A stretch of 64,000 nt of DNA, taken from an uncultured Ruminococcus sp. (lineage in GTDB: Bacteria > Bacillota > Clostridia > Oscillospirales > Acutalibacteraceae). The notes below the pieces were generated by a model. That model worked only from the letters and a program-made list of their open reading frames with translations. It had not been told where the DNA came from and ran no database searches. The translations under genes and the position numbers were made by a program. How positions within the stretch are numbered: position 1 is the first letter of the stretch; every line of letters begins with the position of its first letter. The stretch is from NCBI GenBank assembly GCA_902785425.1, contig CACZYP010000011.1, positions 1 through 64,000 on the forward strand, read 5' to 3'. Below, in pieces: positions 26,181 to 35,755 of the stretch.

Positions 26181-27413
26181 TTACACATTCAAAAAAGCGA
26201 TCCTGTCAATATTACTGATCTCCGCTTTCGTTTGCTCTGATTCAAGGTAGTCGAACGAGTACAGGATATAGCCGTCCGTTCCGGCTTTGCGGCTGTATGC
26301 TATCTGCTTTGCTATTATATCGTCGCTTTCAAGCCAGCTTCCGTCGTCCTCGTCCGAACCTGCTTTATAAAGCGCAAGCCCGATGTAAAGCTTTATGCCG
26401 CTTTTGCCGACAAGACTTTTCCACCTGTCAACTGTGCTTTCAAACGGGCAGACGGGGTTTTCGCTGTTGTAGTATATCTGCGGCGCAATGTAGTCGATAT
26501 ATCCGTTCTCGCCGCACCATGTGTATACGTCTGCGCCTATGGAAAGATCGTTTTCTATGTTGCCCTGCGGCGATATCCCGAAAAGAACGCTTTCGTCAAT
26601 ATTCTTGACAGCCTCGTTTATCCCCGAAACAAGCACGCTTACATTGGCGCATCTCCATTTATCGAGCGGAAGCACTTTTGACTTAATTGAAACAGAATCT
26701 GCATAAGCTTCGTAATCTTCACGGTCTATTTCGCTTTCGGTAAACGCATAAAAATAATCGTCAAGATGAACGCCGTCAACGCTGTAATTATTGACAAGCT
26801 CCGAAACGCCGTCTATTATCAGAGATCGAGCTTCGCTGCTTGCAGGGTTTAGATAAAGTCCGCCGTCGTATTCTATAACGCAGCCGCTTCCGCTTTTTAT
26901 CTTCTCGCTTATTATGCCGCTTTCGGGCGGCGCATGATCCGAGGACGATATTCTGTAAGGGTTTATCCACGCATGAAATTCAAGCCCTGCCTTGTGTGCC
27001 GAGCTTACCATTATCTCAAGCGGATCGTAATCGGGCGCTTTTCCGTTTTTCATATATATATCGGCAAACGGAAATATCTCCGACGGATACGCTGCATCGC
27101 AGTGCGACCTCACATGCACGAACAGCGTATTTGCCCCGTGAGCCTTTGCCGTTTTGATAATGCTGTCGAAACGGCTTTGAAATCCGGCTTCATCAAGCGC
27201 TTTTTCGTCCGATATCGAAAAATACGGCACCCATACGCCACGAAGCTCTCCGCTGTGAAAAACATGAATGCGGTCAAGATCGTCGCTTACATGCCCCGTA
27301 GGGCGCACGGGCTTTTCGGTCTTTACAAAAGCTTCGATACAGCAAACCATCAGCACTGTAACAAAAACAGCAAAGATCAAAAACGCAAAAACCATCTTGT
27401 TGAGTTTCATCAT
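26181..27413 (-). CDS. YngK/GHL10-type glycosidase-like lipoprotein or exported protein
   Basis: The 410-residue protein has an N-terminal membrane/signal segment (about 8-26) and then a TIM-barrel of the PF02638 (GHL10, UPF0748 YngK) family: LRGVWVPYFS (about 57-66), NTLFVHVRSHCDAAYPSEIFP (about 95-115), FHAWINPYR (about 146-154), and GVHLDDYFY (about 215-223), where the acidic residues sit. These proteins are thought to act on cell-wall glycans, probably as glycosidases. There is a Cys in the signal segment (VLMVCCIEAF), but a true lipobox is not clear. The end of the gene runs into repeats, and it is not in an operon. Confidence 0.82.
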   Translation of the reverse strand: MMKLNKMVFAFLIFAVFVTVLMVCCIEAFVKTEKPVRPTGHVSDDLDRIHVFHSGELRGVWVPYFSISDEKALDEAGFQSRFDSIIKTAKAHGANTLFVHVRSHCDAAYPSEIFPFADIYMKNGKAPDYDPLEIMVSSAHKAGLEFHAWINPYRISSSDHAPPESGIISEKIKSGSGCVIEYDGGLYLNPASSEARSLIIDGVSELVNNYSVDGVHLDDYFYAFTESEIDREDYEAYADSVSIKSKVLPLDKWRCANVSVLVSGINEAVKNIDESVLFGISPQGNIENDLSIGADVYTWCGENGYIDYIAPQIYYNSENPVCPFESTVDRWKSLVGKSGIKLYIGLALYKAGSDEDDGSWLESDDIIAKQIAYSRKAGTDGYILYSFDYLESEQTKAEISNIDRIAFLNV

Positions 27414-27791
27414 ATATTTAGCTCCCCCTTTTGTAGATTGAAAATTGAAAATGGAAAATTGCGGAACTCGGCGCTTTAATGTGGAATGCGGAAAGTGGAG
27501 TGTGGAATGAAGGAAGCACTTCGTGCTTGGTTTTATATTAGTGTTTTCAGACTTAATAATTATCTTTTGGCAGCGAGTAAAGTTTGGCTTTGTGAGAACT
27601 AATACAAATCAACTCGCCGCAGGCGAGTTCCGCCATTCGCCATTCCACTTTCCACATTCCACATTAAGAAACGGGAGCGCAGCGACTCCGAAATTGTCCA
27701 TTTTCAATTTTCCATTTATAATAATACTCCTGCCCATGTGTCGTATTGAGTAAAAAGAATGGATCAAAAATAAACTTTCCCGAGGTATACA
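27414..27791. repeat. Gap of 378 bases, two composite elements
   Basis: The units TTGAAAA/TGGAAAA (27438-27462), then GTGGAAT/GTGGAAA (27478-27508), lead to a GGAAGCACTTCGTGCTTGG hairpin. An AT-rich core follows (TATTAGTGTTTTCAGAC ... AACTAATACAAATCAA, about 27537-27612). Then come the hairpin AACTCGCCGCAGGCGAGTT (27611-27629), complementary units (TTCCACT, TTCCACA, 27642-27666), the hairpin GAGCGCAGCGACTC and units of the TTTTCAA/TTTCCAT type. The remaining bases to 27791 hold the leader of the RluA gene. Confidence 0.75.
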
Positions 27792-28655
27792 ATGAGTGTT
27801 TCGGTAATATTTACAGTCAAAGAACAATACAACGGCTGTCAGCTGAAAGTATTTCTGCGCAGGGAGTGCGATGTTTCGGCGTCGCTGCTCATACAATTAA
27901 AAAAAACAGAAAACGGCTTGTTTCTCAACGGAGTACATGCACGCTCGATAGACATCATTCACACGGGCGACATTGTAACGCTGACATTTCCCGAAGATCA
28001 CAGCGAGATACCGCCCGTTGATCTGCCGATAAGCGTGCTTTATGAGGACGATCATATTATCGTTTACAACAAGCCGCCGTTTATGACAACTCACCCCGTT
28101 CACGGTCATCAGGGCGACACGCTTGCAAACGCCGCCGCATTTTACGCACTTCAAAAGGGCGAGCATTACGCTTTCCGCTCTGTCAACCGTCTTGACCGTG
28201 ACACGTCAGGTGCGCTGCTTGCAGCAAAAAACGCTTTTTCGGCGGCACTGCTACCGAAAAGCGCAAAGAAAGTATACATCGGCGTATGCGAGGGTATCAT
28301 TACTGATAGCGGCACGATAGATGCGCCGATCCGCTTCAAAGAGGGGCACACGATACAGCGTGAAACGGGTGAGGGCGGCATTTCTGCCGTAACACACTAC
28401 ACACCGATAAAAAGCGGCAGCGGTCACACGCTTCTGCGCTTTACGCTCGAAACCGGGCGAACACATCAGATACGTGTTCATATGTCGAGCATAGGCCATC
28501 CGCTTGCAGGCGATGATATGTACGGAGGCTCCCGTGATTTTATCGGCCGTCAGGCTCTTCACTGCGGAGAGATATCGTTTATCCATCCCGTCACGCATGA
28601 ACACATCACGGTAAACGCCGGGATACCACAGGAGTTTCTGCGCCTTGTCAGATAA
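27792..28655 (+). CDS. RluA family 23S/tRNA pseudouridine synthase
   Basis: The 287-residue enzyme changes uridine to pseudouridine in rRNA or tRNA. The catalytic motif NRLDRDTSGALL is at residues 132-143, with Asp135 as the nucleophile; YEDDHIIVYNKPP (84-96) and TGRTHQIRVHMSSIGHPLAGDDMYGG (about 219-244) are the other family motifs. An S4-like N-terminal region precedes the domain. Length fits the RluD/YjbO-like group. Target position cannot be read from the sequence. Confidence 0.92.
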   Translation: MSVSVIFTVKEQYNGCQLKVFLRRECDVSASLLIQLKKTENGLFLNGVHARSIDIIHTGDIVTLTFPEDHSEIPPVDLPISVLYEDDHIIVYNKPPFMTTHPVHGHQGDTLANAAAFYALQKGEHYAFRSVNRLDRDTSGALLAAKNAFSAALLPKSAKKVYIGVCEGIITDSGTIDAPIRFKEGHTIQRETGEGGISAVTHYTPIKSGSGHTLLRFTLETGRTHQIRVHMSSIGHPLAGDDMYGGSRDFIGRQALHCGEISFIHPVTHEHITVNAGIPQEFLRLVR

Positions 28656-28844
28656 AACAAAAGCGAAAATACTGCCGCTTGTCGAAAAAGTAAAGAAACG
28701 CACAGCCGGAAGCTTCGGAGTTCTCCGAGAGTTATTTGATTTTCGATACAGCAATACAAATCAAGCACGCAGTGCTTCCGCAATTGTCAATTAAAAAAGC
28801 CCGGAAATGGATTTTTCGTTCCATCTCCGGGCATGTGGTTTTTG
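28656..28844. repeat. Short repeat and terminator between convergent genes
   Basis: It contains the hairpin AAGCACGCAGTGCTT (about 28763-28777), units CAATTGT, then the terminator (28793-28832): GCCCGGAAATGGA with TCCATCTCCGGGC. On the minus strand TTTTTT follows, so it ends the ECF gene. Confidence 0.75.
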
Positions 28845-29444
28845 TTATTCTGTTTCTTCAGTGTTATCTTTTGAGCCGCTTCCCGAAAACTTGGGAAGAT
28901 AATTTTTGAGCGCCTTGTTGAGCGGCACGATCAGCAGAAGCGAAACAACTATCGCCATTATCTGATTTATGCCCGATGTTACCATCTTCGGAGCACATGC
29001 AGCCGCAGCCGCCGAAAAAGCACTGCCTGCGATCATCAGCTTGATGATGCTCTCTGCAATGTACAGTACCCAATATGTAACGGCGCCGCTTACCGCACCG
29101 ATAGCATTTCGCTTCATGGAAAGACCTTTGGAATCGCCCGAATTCGAGATCAGACCGCAAACAAGAGCCATAAGGAAAAACTTAGCGAATGTAAGCGGTG
29201 CGCTCGTGATGTAAACGGGATCGAGCAGATCGTACATGCCGTTTCCTATACCTGCTGCAAGCCCGCCGTAAACGCCGCCGAAAAGCATTCCGGCAAGCAG
29301 ACAAAGCCCGTTGCTGATTTTGAGCATCGTCTGACCGGCAGGCGTTGCGATCGGTATTTTAAGAAAATACGTTGTCACAAAAATCATAGCCGCCATAAGC
29401 GCAGCAAATACATAGCGAAGTAATTTTTTTGTTTTAATGTCCAT
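28845..29444 (-). CDS. ECF transporter S-component-like protein
   Basis: The 199-residue protein has about five or six membrane segments. It starts with a short charged end (MDIKTKKLLRYVFAALMAAM) and has the GGVYGGLAAGIGNGMYDLL loop (about 57-75), as in ECF substrate-binding subunits that recruit shared energizing units. The substrate cannot be told; there is no neighbouring ECF ATPase gene and I see no riboswitch in its leader. A terminator lies 13 bases after it. Confidence 0.72.
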   Translation of the reverse strand: MDIKTKKLLRYVFAALMAAMIFVTTYFLKIPIATPAGQTMLKISNGLCLLAGMLFGGVYGGLAAGIGNGMYDLLDPVYITSAPLTFAKFFLMALVCGLISNSGDSKGLSMKRNAIGAVSGAVTYWVLYIAESIIKLMIAGSAFSAAAAACAPKMVTSGINQIMAIVVSLLLIVPLNKALKNYLPKFSGSGSKDNTEETE

Positions 29445-29916
29445 TTCAAGATTCCCCTTCTTTAAAACAGCACGGAAAACGTGCCGAAATGTATTGTATT
29501 CCTATAAGAACACTATGATTATATCATCGCTGTGGCTTTTTGTAAATGCCATTTTTTATATTTTTGAGGAGTACAGTTTTGGCATGAACTATTATTTTGG
29601 ACTTGATTCTTTATCAAAAACTCTGTTATAATTAAACGGAACGGCTTATTAGAATTGACAATTGACAATGGATAATGGACAATTATGGAGTCGCTTCGCT
29701 CCTGATTTTATATTGGTGTATTCAAGCTTTATAGTTATCTTTCGGCAGCCAATAAAGAATGATATTATAAGAACTAATACAAAATCAACTCGGCGAAGCC
29801 GAGTTCCGCAATTATCCATTATCAATTGTCAATTATAAAAAGGGCGAACGCAGTGAGCCTGACCGCAATTTTCCATTTTCCATTTTCAATTTTCCATTTA
29901 CAAAAGGGGGGGTTCC
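29445..29916. repeat. Gap of 472 bases: divergent promoters and composite repeats
   Basis: 29445-29640 is AT-rich and carries TTGATT (29603-29608) and TATAAT (29627-29632) facing right. From 29653 to 29900 a composite element runs: TTGACAA/TGGATAA/TGGACAA, hairpin GGAGTCGCTTCGCTCC, the AT core TATTGGTGTATTCAAGC ... AACTAATACAAAATCAA, hairpin AACTCGGCGAAGCCGAGTT, units of the CAATTAT/CAATTGT type, then TTTCCAT/TTTTCAA units. The YdcF gene starts right after it. Confidence 0.72.
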
Positions 29917-30669
29917 ATGAATACTTTCTACACCGTCATGGGCTGTTTGTTTGCTGTGCTGTTTATGCTTTTTCTGCTGCCGATACTCGGGTATGTGCTG
30001 AATATCGGAAATATAACGGGAATGATCTTCTGTGCTTTGATGATGTTTTTAACATTCGGTCATAAACATGTTGAAAACTTCGCCGCAACGCATTTCGGTA
30101 AGGTGATACTCTGTGCCGCCGCAGTTGTCGCTGTGCTTGGCGTGGTCTACGTGGGATTTCTGACTTCGCTCATCGTAACGGCAGATAATACCGCACCGAG
30201 CGAAGACGCTACAGTGATCGTTCTTGGCTGTCAGGTTCGTGGCGATCAGCCGTCTTTGATGCTTTTGCAGAGGATACACGCAGCAGGCGATTATCTTTCC
30301 GAACATCCCGATGCAGTTTGTATCGTTTCGGGCGGCAAGGGTGACGACGAACAGATAAGCGAAGCACAGTGCATGTTCGAGCATCTTACGGCAATGGGCA
30401 TTTCGGAAGAAAGGATCATCTTTGAAGACCGCTCCGTAAACACCGTCGAAAACATAGCGTTCAGCAAGGAGATCATCGAGAGCCGGGATCTTAATACAAA
30501 CACGGCGATAGTGACAGATATTTTCCATGAATACCGTGCTTCAAAGATAGTAAAAAAAGCAGGGCTCGGCTACGGCAGCGTTCCTGCAAAGGTATCGTGG
30601 TATCTGCTGCCGACATTCTACGTTCGTGAGCTTATAGCTATAACGGCAGTTTTTGTGGGGCTTGCATAA
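29917..30669 (+). CDS. YdcF/SanA-like DUF218 membrane protein
   Basis: The 250-residue protein has three membrane segments (about 5-28, 32-48, 58-80), then a DUF218 domain: ATVIVLGCQVRGDQPSLMLLQRI (about 97-119), VSGGKGDDEQISEAQCM (about 139-155), FEDRSVNTVENIAFSKEI (about 169-186) and IVTDIFHEYRASKI (about 195-208). DUF218 proteins such as SanA and YdcF act at the envelope, and several are thought to be phosphatase- or hydrolase-like. A G-rich ribosome-binding site (GGGGGGG) precedes the ATG. The next gene follows after 40 bases. Confidence 0.85.
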   Translation: MNTFYTVMGCLFAVLFMLFLLPILGYVLNIGNITGMIFCALMMFLTFGHKHVENFAATHFGKVILCAAAVVAVLGVVYVGFLTSLIVTADNTAPSEDATVIVLGCQVRGDQPSLMLLQRIHAAGDYLSEHPDAVCIVSGGKGDDEQISEAQCMFEHLTAMGISEERIIFEDRSVNTVENIAFSKEIIESRDLNTNTAIVTDIFHEYRASKIVKKAGLGYGSVPAKVSWYLLPTFYVRELIAITAVFVGLA

Positions 30670-30709
30670 GGTGCAGCCGATATTATTATATGAAAAGAGA
30701 TGATCTGTT

Positions 30710-31639
30710 GTGAGATACGTTAAAATGACTCATTCAATAAAAAGCGCCGACGGTATACATACGCTCAACGGCATAATATATGTTCCCGTAGGCACGGTAA
30801 AGGCTACCGTTCAGATCATACACGGTATGTGTCAGCATATTGAGCTTTACGATGAGTTCATGAGCCGCCTTGCCGAAAACGGTTATGCGTGTTTTGCCCA
30901 CGATCAGCTCGGTCACGGAAAGACGGCAGGCACAACGGAAGGCCTCGGCTTTTTTGCCGAAGAGGACGGCGACAAGCTGCTTGTTCGTGATGCTTACCGC
31001 TTTGCATGTGAGTTTGTCGGCGATTATTCGGGCGTAAAGCATTTCGTTTTCGGCCACAGCATGGGCAGCTTTACGGCTCGTATATTGAGTGTTGAGCACC
31101 CCGATATAGTTGACGGAATGATACTTGCCGGAACATCGGGCATTCAGAAAGCGGCGCCTATCGGTATTGCTTTTACCGACGTTAAAAGCCGTGTTCAGGG
31201 CGGAGACCATCGCTCGGAATCGGCTCAAAGACTGTTTTACGATATGTACAATCAGCATTTCCGTGCAGAGAACAGAGACTACTCGTGGCTTTCAACGCTG
31301 CCGGAAGAGATAGAGGCGCACGAAAAGGACGAGCTGTTCAATTTCACATTTTCCGTGAAAGCGATGAATGATGTTGTCCGCCTTTGCTCGGAGTGCAGCA
31401 GCGACGAATGGTTCTCGAATTTCCGCAGGGATTGCCCGACTCTTATGTTGTCGGGCGAAAACGATCCTCTCGGCGATTTCGGCAGAGGCGTTCTCGAAGT
31501 ATACAAGCGCCTGTCTGCAATATCGCCCGACAATGTGACGTTCAAGCTCTACTCAAACGCCCGTCACGAGCTTCTGCACGAATACTGCAAAAACACAGTG
31601 ATCGCAGATATCCTGAAATGGATACACCTTTCAATTTAA
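30710..31639 (+). CDS. Alpha/beta hydrolase, monoacylglycerol lipase/lysophospholipase type
   Basis: The 309-residue protein has the serine hydrolase pattern: IIHGM (36-40) for the oxyanion hole, FGHSMGS with Ser117 as nucleophile, GENDPLGDF for the acid and NARHELLHE for the base. AHDQLGHGKT (63-72) is typical of the Hydrolase_4 group, which includes lysophospholipases. It is cytoplasmic by composition. Translation could start at GTG 30710 or at ATG 30725; I keep the first because of AAGAGATG upstream, without certainty. It ends with a strong terminator. Confidence 0.87.
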   Translation: MRYVKMTHSIKSADGIHTLNGIIYVPVGTVKATVQIIHGMCQHIELYDEFMSRLAENGYACFAHDQLGHGKTAGTTEGLGFFAEEDGDKLLVRDAYRFACEFVGDYSGVKHFVFGHSMGSFTARILSVEHPDIVDGMILAGTSGIQKAAPIGIAFTDVKSRVQGGDHRSESAQRLFYDMYNQHFRAENRDYSWLSTLPEEIEAHEKDELFNFTFSVKAMNDVVRLCSECSSDEWFSNFRRDCPTLMLSGENDPLGDFGRGVLEVYKRLSAISPDNVTFKLYSNARHELLHEYCKNTVIADILKWIHLSI

Positions 31640-31640
31640 A

Positions 31641-31678
31641 AAAGGGTCTTGTCCGGGAAGGACAAGACCCTTTTTTTT
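31641..31678. terminator. Bidirectional terminator
   Basis: GGGTCTTGTCC (31644-31654) and GGACAAGACCC (31660-31670) form an 11-bp perfect stem with T-runs on both strands; it ends the hydrolase gene and the SseB-like gene. Confidence 0.92.
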
Positions 31679-31693
31679 ACAAGACTCTTTTTA

Positions 31694-32536
31694 TTATTTG
31701 TTTTCTGCTTTTTTCTGTTCCTGCTGCTTTTTTGTGATCTGCTGCTTGAGATTGAGCGTGTTCTGAACGTTTGTGTTTGAAACGTAAACAGCAACAGGAC
31801 CGAACGGGTTGATAACGATGCCGCCGTTTGCAAGTGCGACTTCGGAGCTTTTTTCAAAGGGGAGAGCTATCGTAGGCATGATGGGCTTGCCGTCTTTGAA
31901 AAGCCCTTCCCACATGTGCATTGCAGCTACATCTGTAAAGAGCGGCAGAACGTGGAGTTCTTTGTTGTCCGGGTGAGGGAGAAGCTTGAACGATATCTTC
32001 TGTTCTGTTTTGCCTGTTTCTTCGGAAACCTTCGGCTGCGCTACCTCGGCAGGCGTGATCAGCATAGATGTGAGCAAAGCCGCCATGAACGAAAATGCGA
32101 ATTCGCTGTCGCTTATGAGCCTTGAGTATTCCGTTGTCAGTCCTACAAGATACGGATTTTCAACAGGCACGTTGGGCTGCGGCTTCGGCTGCGGACGAAC
32201 GTTTGAGATAACCGTGTATTTCGGGATCTCTGCAGGATCATTCACGGAAGAAGTCATTACCGCTACACGGCAGTTCTCGGCTTCGTCCTTCGTTTCGTTG
32301 TCTACAACGAGTGCATCAACGGTCGCTTCAAGTCCCATCGGAAACTTCGGGTGGATAAAAAGGAAAGTATCTCCCTTTTTGATCTTGCCGTGCAGGTTGC
32401 CTGTGCATGCGATGCTCTTGTTTTCTTCTATTGCGAACGTATTCTCGACCATCAGCGTGTAGCGTGTAGGTGCGGGAGCGTTGGTGGTTTCGTTGTTTGT
32501 CTCGTTGTTTGTCTCGTTTACATTTTCATTTGCCAT
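31694..32536 (-). CDS. SseB-domain protein
   Basis: The 280-residue protein starts with an Asn/Glu/Thr-rich tract (NVNETNNETNNETTN) of low complexity. A middle region follows (about 25-115), including KKGDTFLFIHPKFPMGLEATV. The C-terminal domain (about 175-265) resembles SseB: LHVLPLFTDVAAMHMWEGLF, then PFEKSSEVALANGGIVINPFG. The last part is a short Lys/Gln-rich coil. The SseB domain is common in Firmicutes and Actinobacteria, without a clear biochemical role. It is a single gene, with a terminator shared with the converging hydrolase. Confidence 0.75.
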   Translation of the reverse strand: MANENVNETNNETNNETTNAPAPTRYTLMVENTFAIEENKSIACTGNLHGKIKKGDTFLFIHPKFPMGLEATVDALVVDNETKDEAENCRVAVMTSSVNDPAEIPKYTVISNVRPQPKPQPNVPVENPYLVGLTTEYSRLISDSEFAFSFMAALLTSMLITPAEVAQPKVSEETGKTEQKISFKLLPHPDNKELHVLPLFTDVAAMHMWEGLFKDGKPIMPTIALPFEKSSEVALANGGIVINPFGPVAVYVSNTNVQNTLNLKQQITKKQQEQKKAENK

Positions 32537-32690
32537 TAGATGTCAGTCCTTTCGGGTGTTATAATGTCGCTCTATTATAATACCATAATACAGGGGAGTT
32601 TACAAGAGAAAAGATACAGAAAATAGCCGAAAAATAGAAATCTGACAAAAAACCTTGTTCCTGTACAGCTATTTTTCATTTAAAATTCTA

Positions 32691-32719
32691 TTGACATTCA
32701 CAGCAAGAGATTATATAAT
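32691..32719 (+). promoter_or_regulatory. Consensus promoter for the alaS T-box transcript
   Basis: TTGACA (32691-32696), 17-base spacer, TATAAT (32714-32719): a perfect match to the vegetative consensus. Confidence 0.88.
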
Positions 32720-32734
32720 TATCTCTATACAGCG

Positions 32735-32960
32735 TTGAAGAGAATGTACGGCTGAGATCTCGGCGCAGAGAGAAAGCGGTTGGTGTAAGCTTTTACGATA
32801 TCAGTCGGCGGCTAACTCGGAGCTTCTGTGTGAAAGCGCAGCGTATTCCCGGCGTTAACGGGGCAATGAGTGATGCGCAGATAATGCGTATAATCCGGGT
32901 GGTACCACGGTAGTTAATTGTCGTCCCGAGAAGCTTTGCGGCTTTTCGGGGCTTTTTTTG
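32735..32960 (+). promoter_or_regulatory. T-box leader of alaS
   Basis: The leader has the T-box hallmarks: an AGAGAG-GGTTGG stem I region near 32768-32784, the T-box sequence GGGTGGTACCACGG (32897-32910), and a terminator (GTCCCGAGAAGC..GCTTTTCGGGGC then TTTTTTT, about 32922-32958). Uncharged tRNA-Ala would pair with the TGGTACC region and favour readthrough into alaS. A GCT codon at 32822-32824 within GGAGCTTC is a fair candidate for the specifier; I did not fold the RNA. Confidence 0.88.
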
Positions 32961-32990
32961 CACAAAATTGTATGATAGGAGAAAACAAAA

Positions 32991-35621
32991 ATGGAATGGA
33001 TGGGTCTTAACGAGCTTAGAGAAAAATATCTCGGCTTCTTTGAATCGAAGGGTCATTTAAGATTGAAGAGCTTTTCGCTCGTGCCGCCGAAGGACGATAC
33101 GAGCCTGCTGCTCATAAACTCCGGTATGGCGCCGATGAAGAAGTACTTCACAGGTGAAGTAACACCGCCGAGAAAGCGTGTTACAACATGTCAGAAGTGC
33201 ATCAGAACTCCCGATATCGAGAGAGTCGGCATCACGGCACGTCACGGCACTTATTTTGAGATGCTCGGCAACTTCTCGTTCGGCGATTATTTCAAGGAAG
33301 AAGCAACCACATGGGCGTGGGAGTTCTTTACGGAAGTTCTGAAAATGCCCAAGGAGAAGCTTTACGTTTCCGTTTATGAGGGCGACGACGAGGCTTTCGA
33401 TATCTGGACACAGCGCAGAGGCGTGGATCCTTCGCACATGGTAAGACTCGGCAAAGAGGATAACTTCTGGGAGCACGGCTCCGGTCCCTGCGGCCCCTGC
33501 TCGGAGATCTATTTCGACAGAGGCGAGGAAAAGGGCTGCGGCAAGCCGACATGCGGTGTAGGCTGTGACTGCGACCGTTACGTAGAAGTATGGAACCTTG
33601 TATTTACACAGTTCGATTCCGACGGCAAGGGCAACTATGCTCCGCTCGACCATCCGAATATAGATACAGGTATGGGTCTTGAAAGACTTGCATGCGTAAT
33701 GCAGGGCGTTGACAACCTGTTCCTCGTTGATACAGTGCAGAATATCATGAAGCACATCAGCGATATTACGGGCGTAAACTACGGCGAGGACGACAAGAAG
33801 GACGTTTCGCTCCGAGTTATCACAGACCATATCCGCTCGACTACATTTATGATCAGCGACGGCGTTATGCCTTCAAACGAGGGCAAGGGCTACGTTCTCC
33901 GCCGTCTGTTAAGACGTGCCGCTCGTCACGGCAGACTTCTCGGCGTTACCGAGCCGTTCCTCTATAAGGTATGCTCTACGGTGATCAGAGAAAACGAGGG
34001 CGCATATCCCGAGCTTCGTGAGAAAGAGGCATTTATCACAAAGCTTATCAAGATAGAAGAAGAGAACTTCGCAAAGACGATCGAGCAGGGCATGAACCTT
34101 CTCAGAGATCTCATCGATTCCTCTTCAAAGAAGGTCATTTCCGGTGAGGATACGTTCCGTCTTTCGGATACATTCGGTTTCCCTGTTGATCTTACAAAGG
34201 AGATCGCAGCAGACAACGGCTTCTCCATCGACGAGAACAGATTCAGAGAGCTTCTTGCAGAGCAGAAGAAGAGAGCAAGAGCTGCAAGAAAGAACGCAGG
34301 CGCAGACGCTTGGCTCAATGATTCTACAGACCTTTCCGATATCGCAAAGACAGAGTTTACAGGCTACTCCGAGATGACGAGCGACGCTTCCGTTGTTGCT
34401 GTTATCAAGGACAAGGAAAGAGCCGACGCAGCTTACGAGGGCGACGAGGTCATCATCGTTCTTGACAGAACTCCGTTCTATGCAGAGAGCGGCGGACAGA
34501 TCGGCGACGCAGGTGCTATCACATGCGCTGATTTTGAAGCGGCAGTTCTCGACACAAAGAAAAACAACAACGGCATCATCTTCCACGAGGCAAAGATCAT
34601 CAGAGGTATGGCAAGCGTAGGCAGCGCAGTCAAGGCTGAGGTCAAGAAGGATCGCCGTGAAGCTATAATGAGAAACCACACAGCGGCTCATCTGCTCCAG
34701 GCAGCTCTCAGAACTGTTCTCGGAACACACGTTGAGCAGGCAGGTCAGCTCGTAACGGAAGAAAAGCTCCGTTTCGACTTTACTCATTTCTCCGCACTCA
34801 CTCGTGAGGATCTTACAAAGGTAGAAAAACTTGTTAACGAGAAGATCCTTGACGCTGTTGAGGTAACTACAAAGGAAATGCCGATCGACGAAGCACGCAA
34901 GCTCGGCGCTATGGCTCTGTTCGGCGAGAAGTACGGCGACATCGTAAGAGTTGTAAAGGCAGGCGATTTCTCCGTTGAGCTTTGCGGCGGTACGCACGTA
35001 AACAACACGGCTAAGCTCGGTCTTTTCCATATCAAAACAGAAGCTTCCGCAGCAGCAGGCGTAAGACGTATCGAGGCTGTAACGGGCGCAGGCGTTCTTG
35101 ATTACCTTGCAAGCACCGAGGATATCATCTGCGAAGCGGCTCATACGCTCAGGATCCCGAATCCGTGGGAGCTTACAAAGGGCTGCGAGAAGATCTCGGA
35201 GCAGCTCAAAGAGAAGGATAAGAAGATCGAAGAGCTCAACAACAAGCTCGCTTCCGGTATGGTAGACAAGATCATCGCTTCCGAGAAAACAGAAAAGGGC
35301 GTAAGCATTTTCACAGGCGTTCTTGACGATGTAACGGCAGATATGCTCCGCACTATATGCGACAAGATCACAGATAAGTATGCCGTAAGCACGGTAGTTC
35401 TTGCAGGCAAGAACGAGGGCAGAGGCACATTCGCCGTATCCTGCACGAAAGAGGCAGTAAAGCTCGGCGTTAAGGCAGGCGCAGTTGCAAAGGCAGTAGC
35501 ACAGCTCACAGGCGGCAACGGCGGCGGCAAGCCCGAAATGGCAATGGCAGGCGCTAAAGACTTCTCAAAGATCGACAGCGCAGTAGCTGAGGCATATAAT
35601 ATAGTTTCGGCAATGCTCTGA
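32991..35621 (+). CDS. alaS: Alanyl-tRNA synthetase
   Basis: This class II enzyme of 876 residues charges tRNA-Ala. The order of domains is normal: catalytic core (about 1-250, with INSGMAPMKKYF and GNFSFGDYFKEEA), tRNA-recognition domain, the editing domain with HTAAH (about 562-566) and the CGGTH zinc motif (about 664-668), and the C-terminal oligomerisation/DHHA1 domain rich in glycine (QLTGGNGGGKPEMAMAGAKD). TAGGAG precedes the ATG. It is under the T-box and promoter just upstream. Confidence 0.97.
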   Translation: MEWMGLNELREKYLGFFESKGHLRLKSFSLVPPKDDTSLLLINSGMAPMKKYFTGEVTPPRKRVTTCQKCIRTPDIERVGITARHGTYFEMLGNFSFGDYFKEEATTWAWEFFTEVLKMPKEKLYVSVYEGDDEAFDIWTQRRGVDPSHMVRLGKEDNFWEHGSGPCGPCSEIYFDRGEEKGCGKPTCGVGCDCDRYVEVWNLVFTQFDSDGKGNYAPLDHPNIDTGMGLERLACVMQGVDNLFLVDTVQNIMKHISDITGVNYGEDDKKDVSLRVITDHIRSTTFMISDGVMPSNEGKGYVLRRLLRRAARHGRLLGVTEPFLYKVCSTVIRENEGAYPELREKEAFITKLIKIEEENFAKTIEQGMNLLRDLIDSSSKKVISGEDTFRLSDTFGFPVDLTKEIAADNGFSIDENRFRELLAEQKKRARAARKNAGADAWLNDSTDLSDIAKTEFTGYSEMTSDASVVAVIKDKERADAAYEGDEVIIVLDRTPFYAESGGQIGDAGAITCADFEAAVLDTKKNNNGIIFHEAKIIRGMASVGSAVKAEVKKDRREAIMRNHTAAHLLQAALRTVLGTHVEQAGQLVTEEKLRFDFTHFSALTREDLTKVEKLVNEKILDAVEVTTKEMPIDEARKLGAMALFGEKYGDIVRVVKAGDFSVELCGGTHVNNTAKLGLFHIKTEASAAAGVRRIEAVTGAGVLDYLASTEDIICEAAHTLRIPNPWELTKGCEKISEQLKEKDKKIEELNNKLASGMVDKIIASEKTEKGVSIFTGVLDDVTADMLRTICDKITDKYAVSTVVLAGKNEGRGTFAVSCTKEAVKLGVKAGAVAKAVAQLTGGNGGGKPEMAMAGAKDFSKIDSAVAEAYNIVSAML

Positions 35622-35755
35622 TACAATTGACAATTGATAATGGACAATGGACAATTTCGGAGTCGCTTCGCTCCTGTATAATTAAGGAACCACTGAATAA
35701 ATCAAGCACGAAGTGCTTCCGCAATTGTCAATTATCAATTGTCCACTGTCAATTA
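35622..35755. repeat. Composite period-7 element with a MITE end
   Basis: Units TTGACAA/TTGATAA/TGGACAA (35627-35655), the hairpin GGAGTCGCTTCGCTCC, then a MITE end TTAAGGAACCACTGAATAAA (from 35682) that passes directly into the hairpin AAGCACGAAGTGCTT and complementary units. The MITE end is joined to an unrelated right half. Confidence 0.75.

Noticed and set aside
34125..35144. 339-codon open frame on the minus strand
   Set aside because: It is antisense to alaS, whose motifs are complete; no family likeness and no ribosome-binding site.
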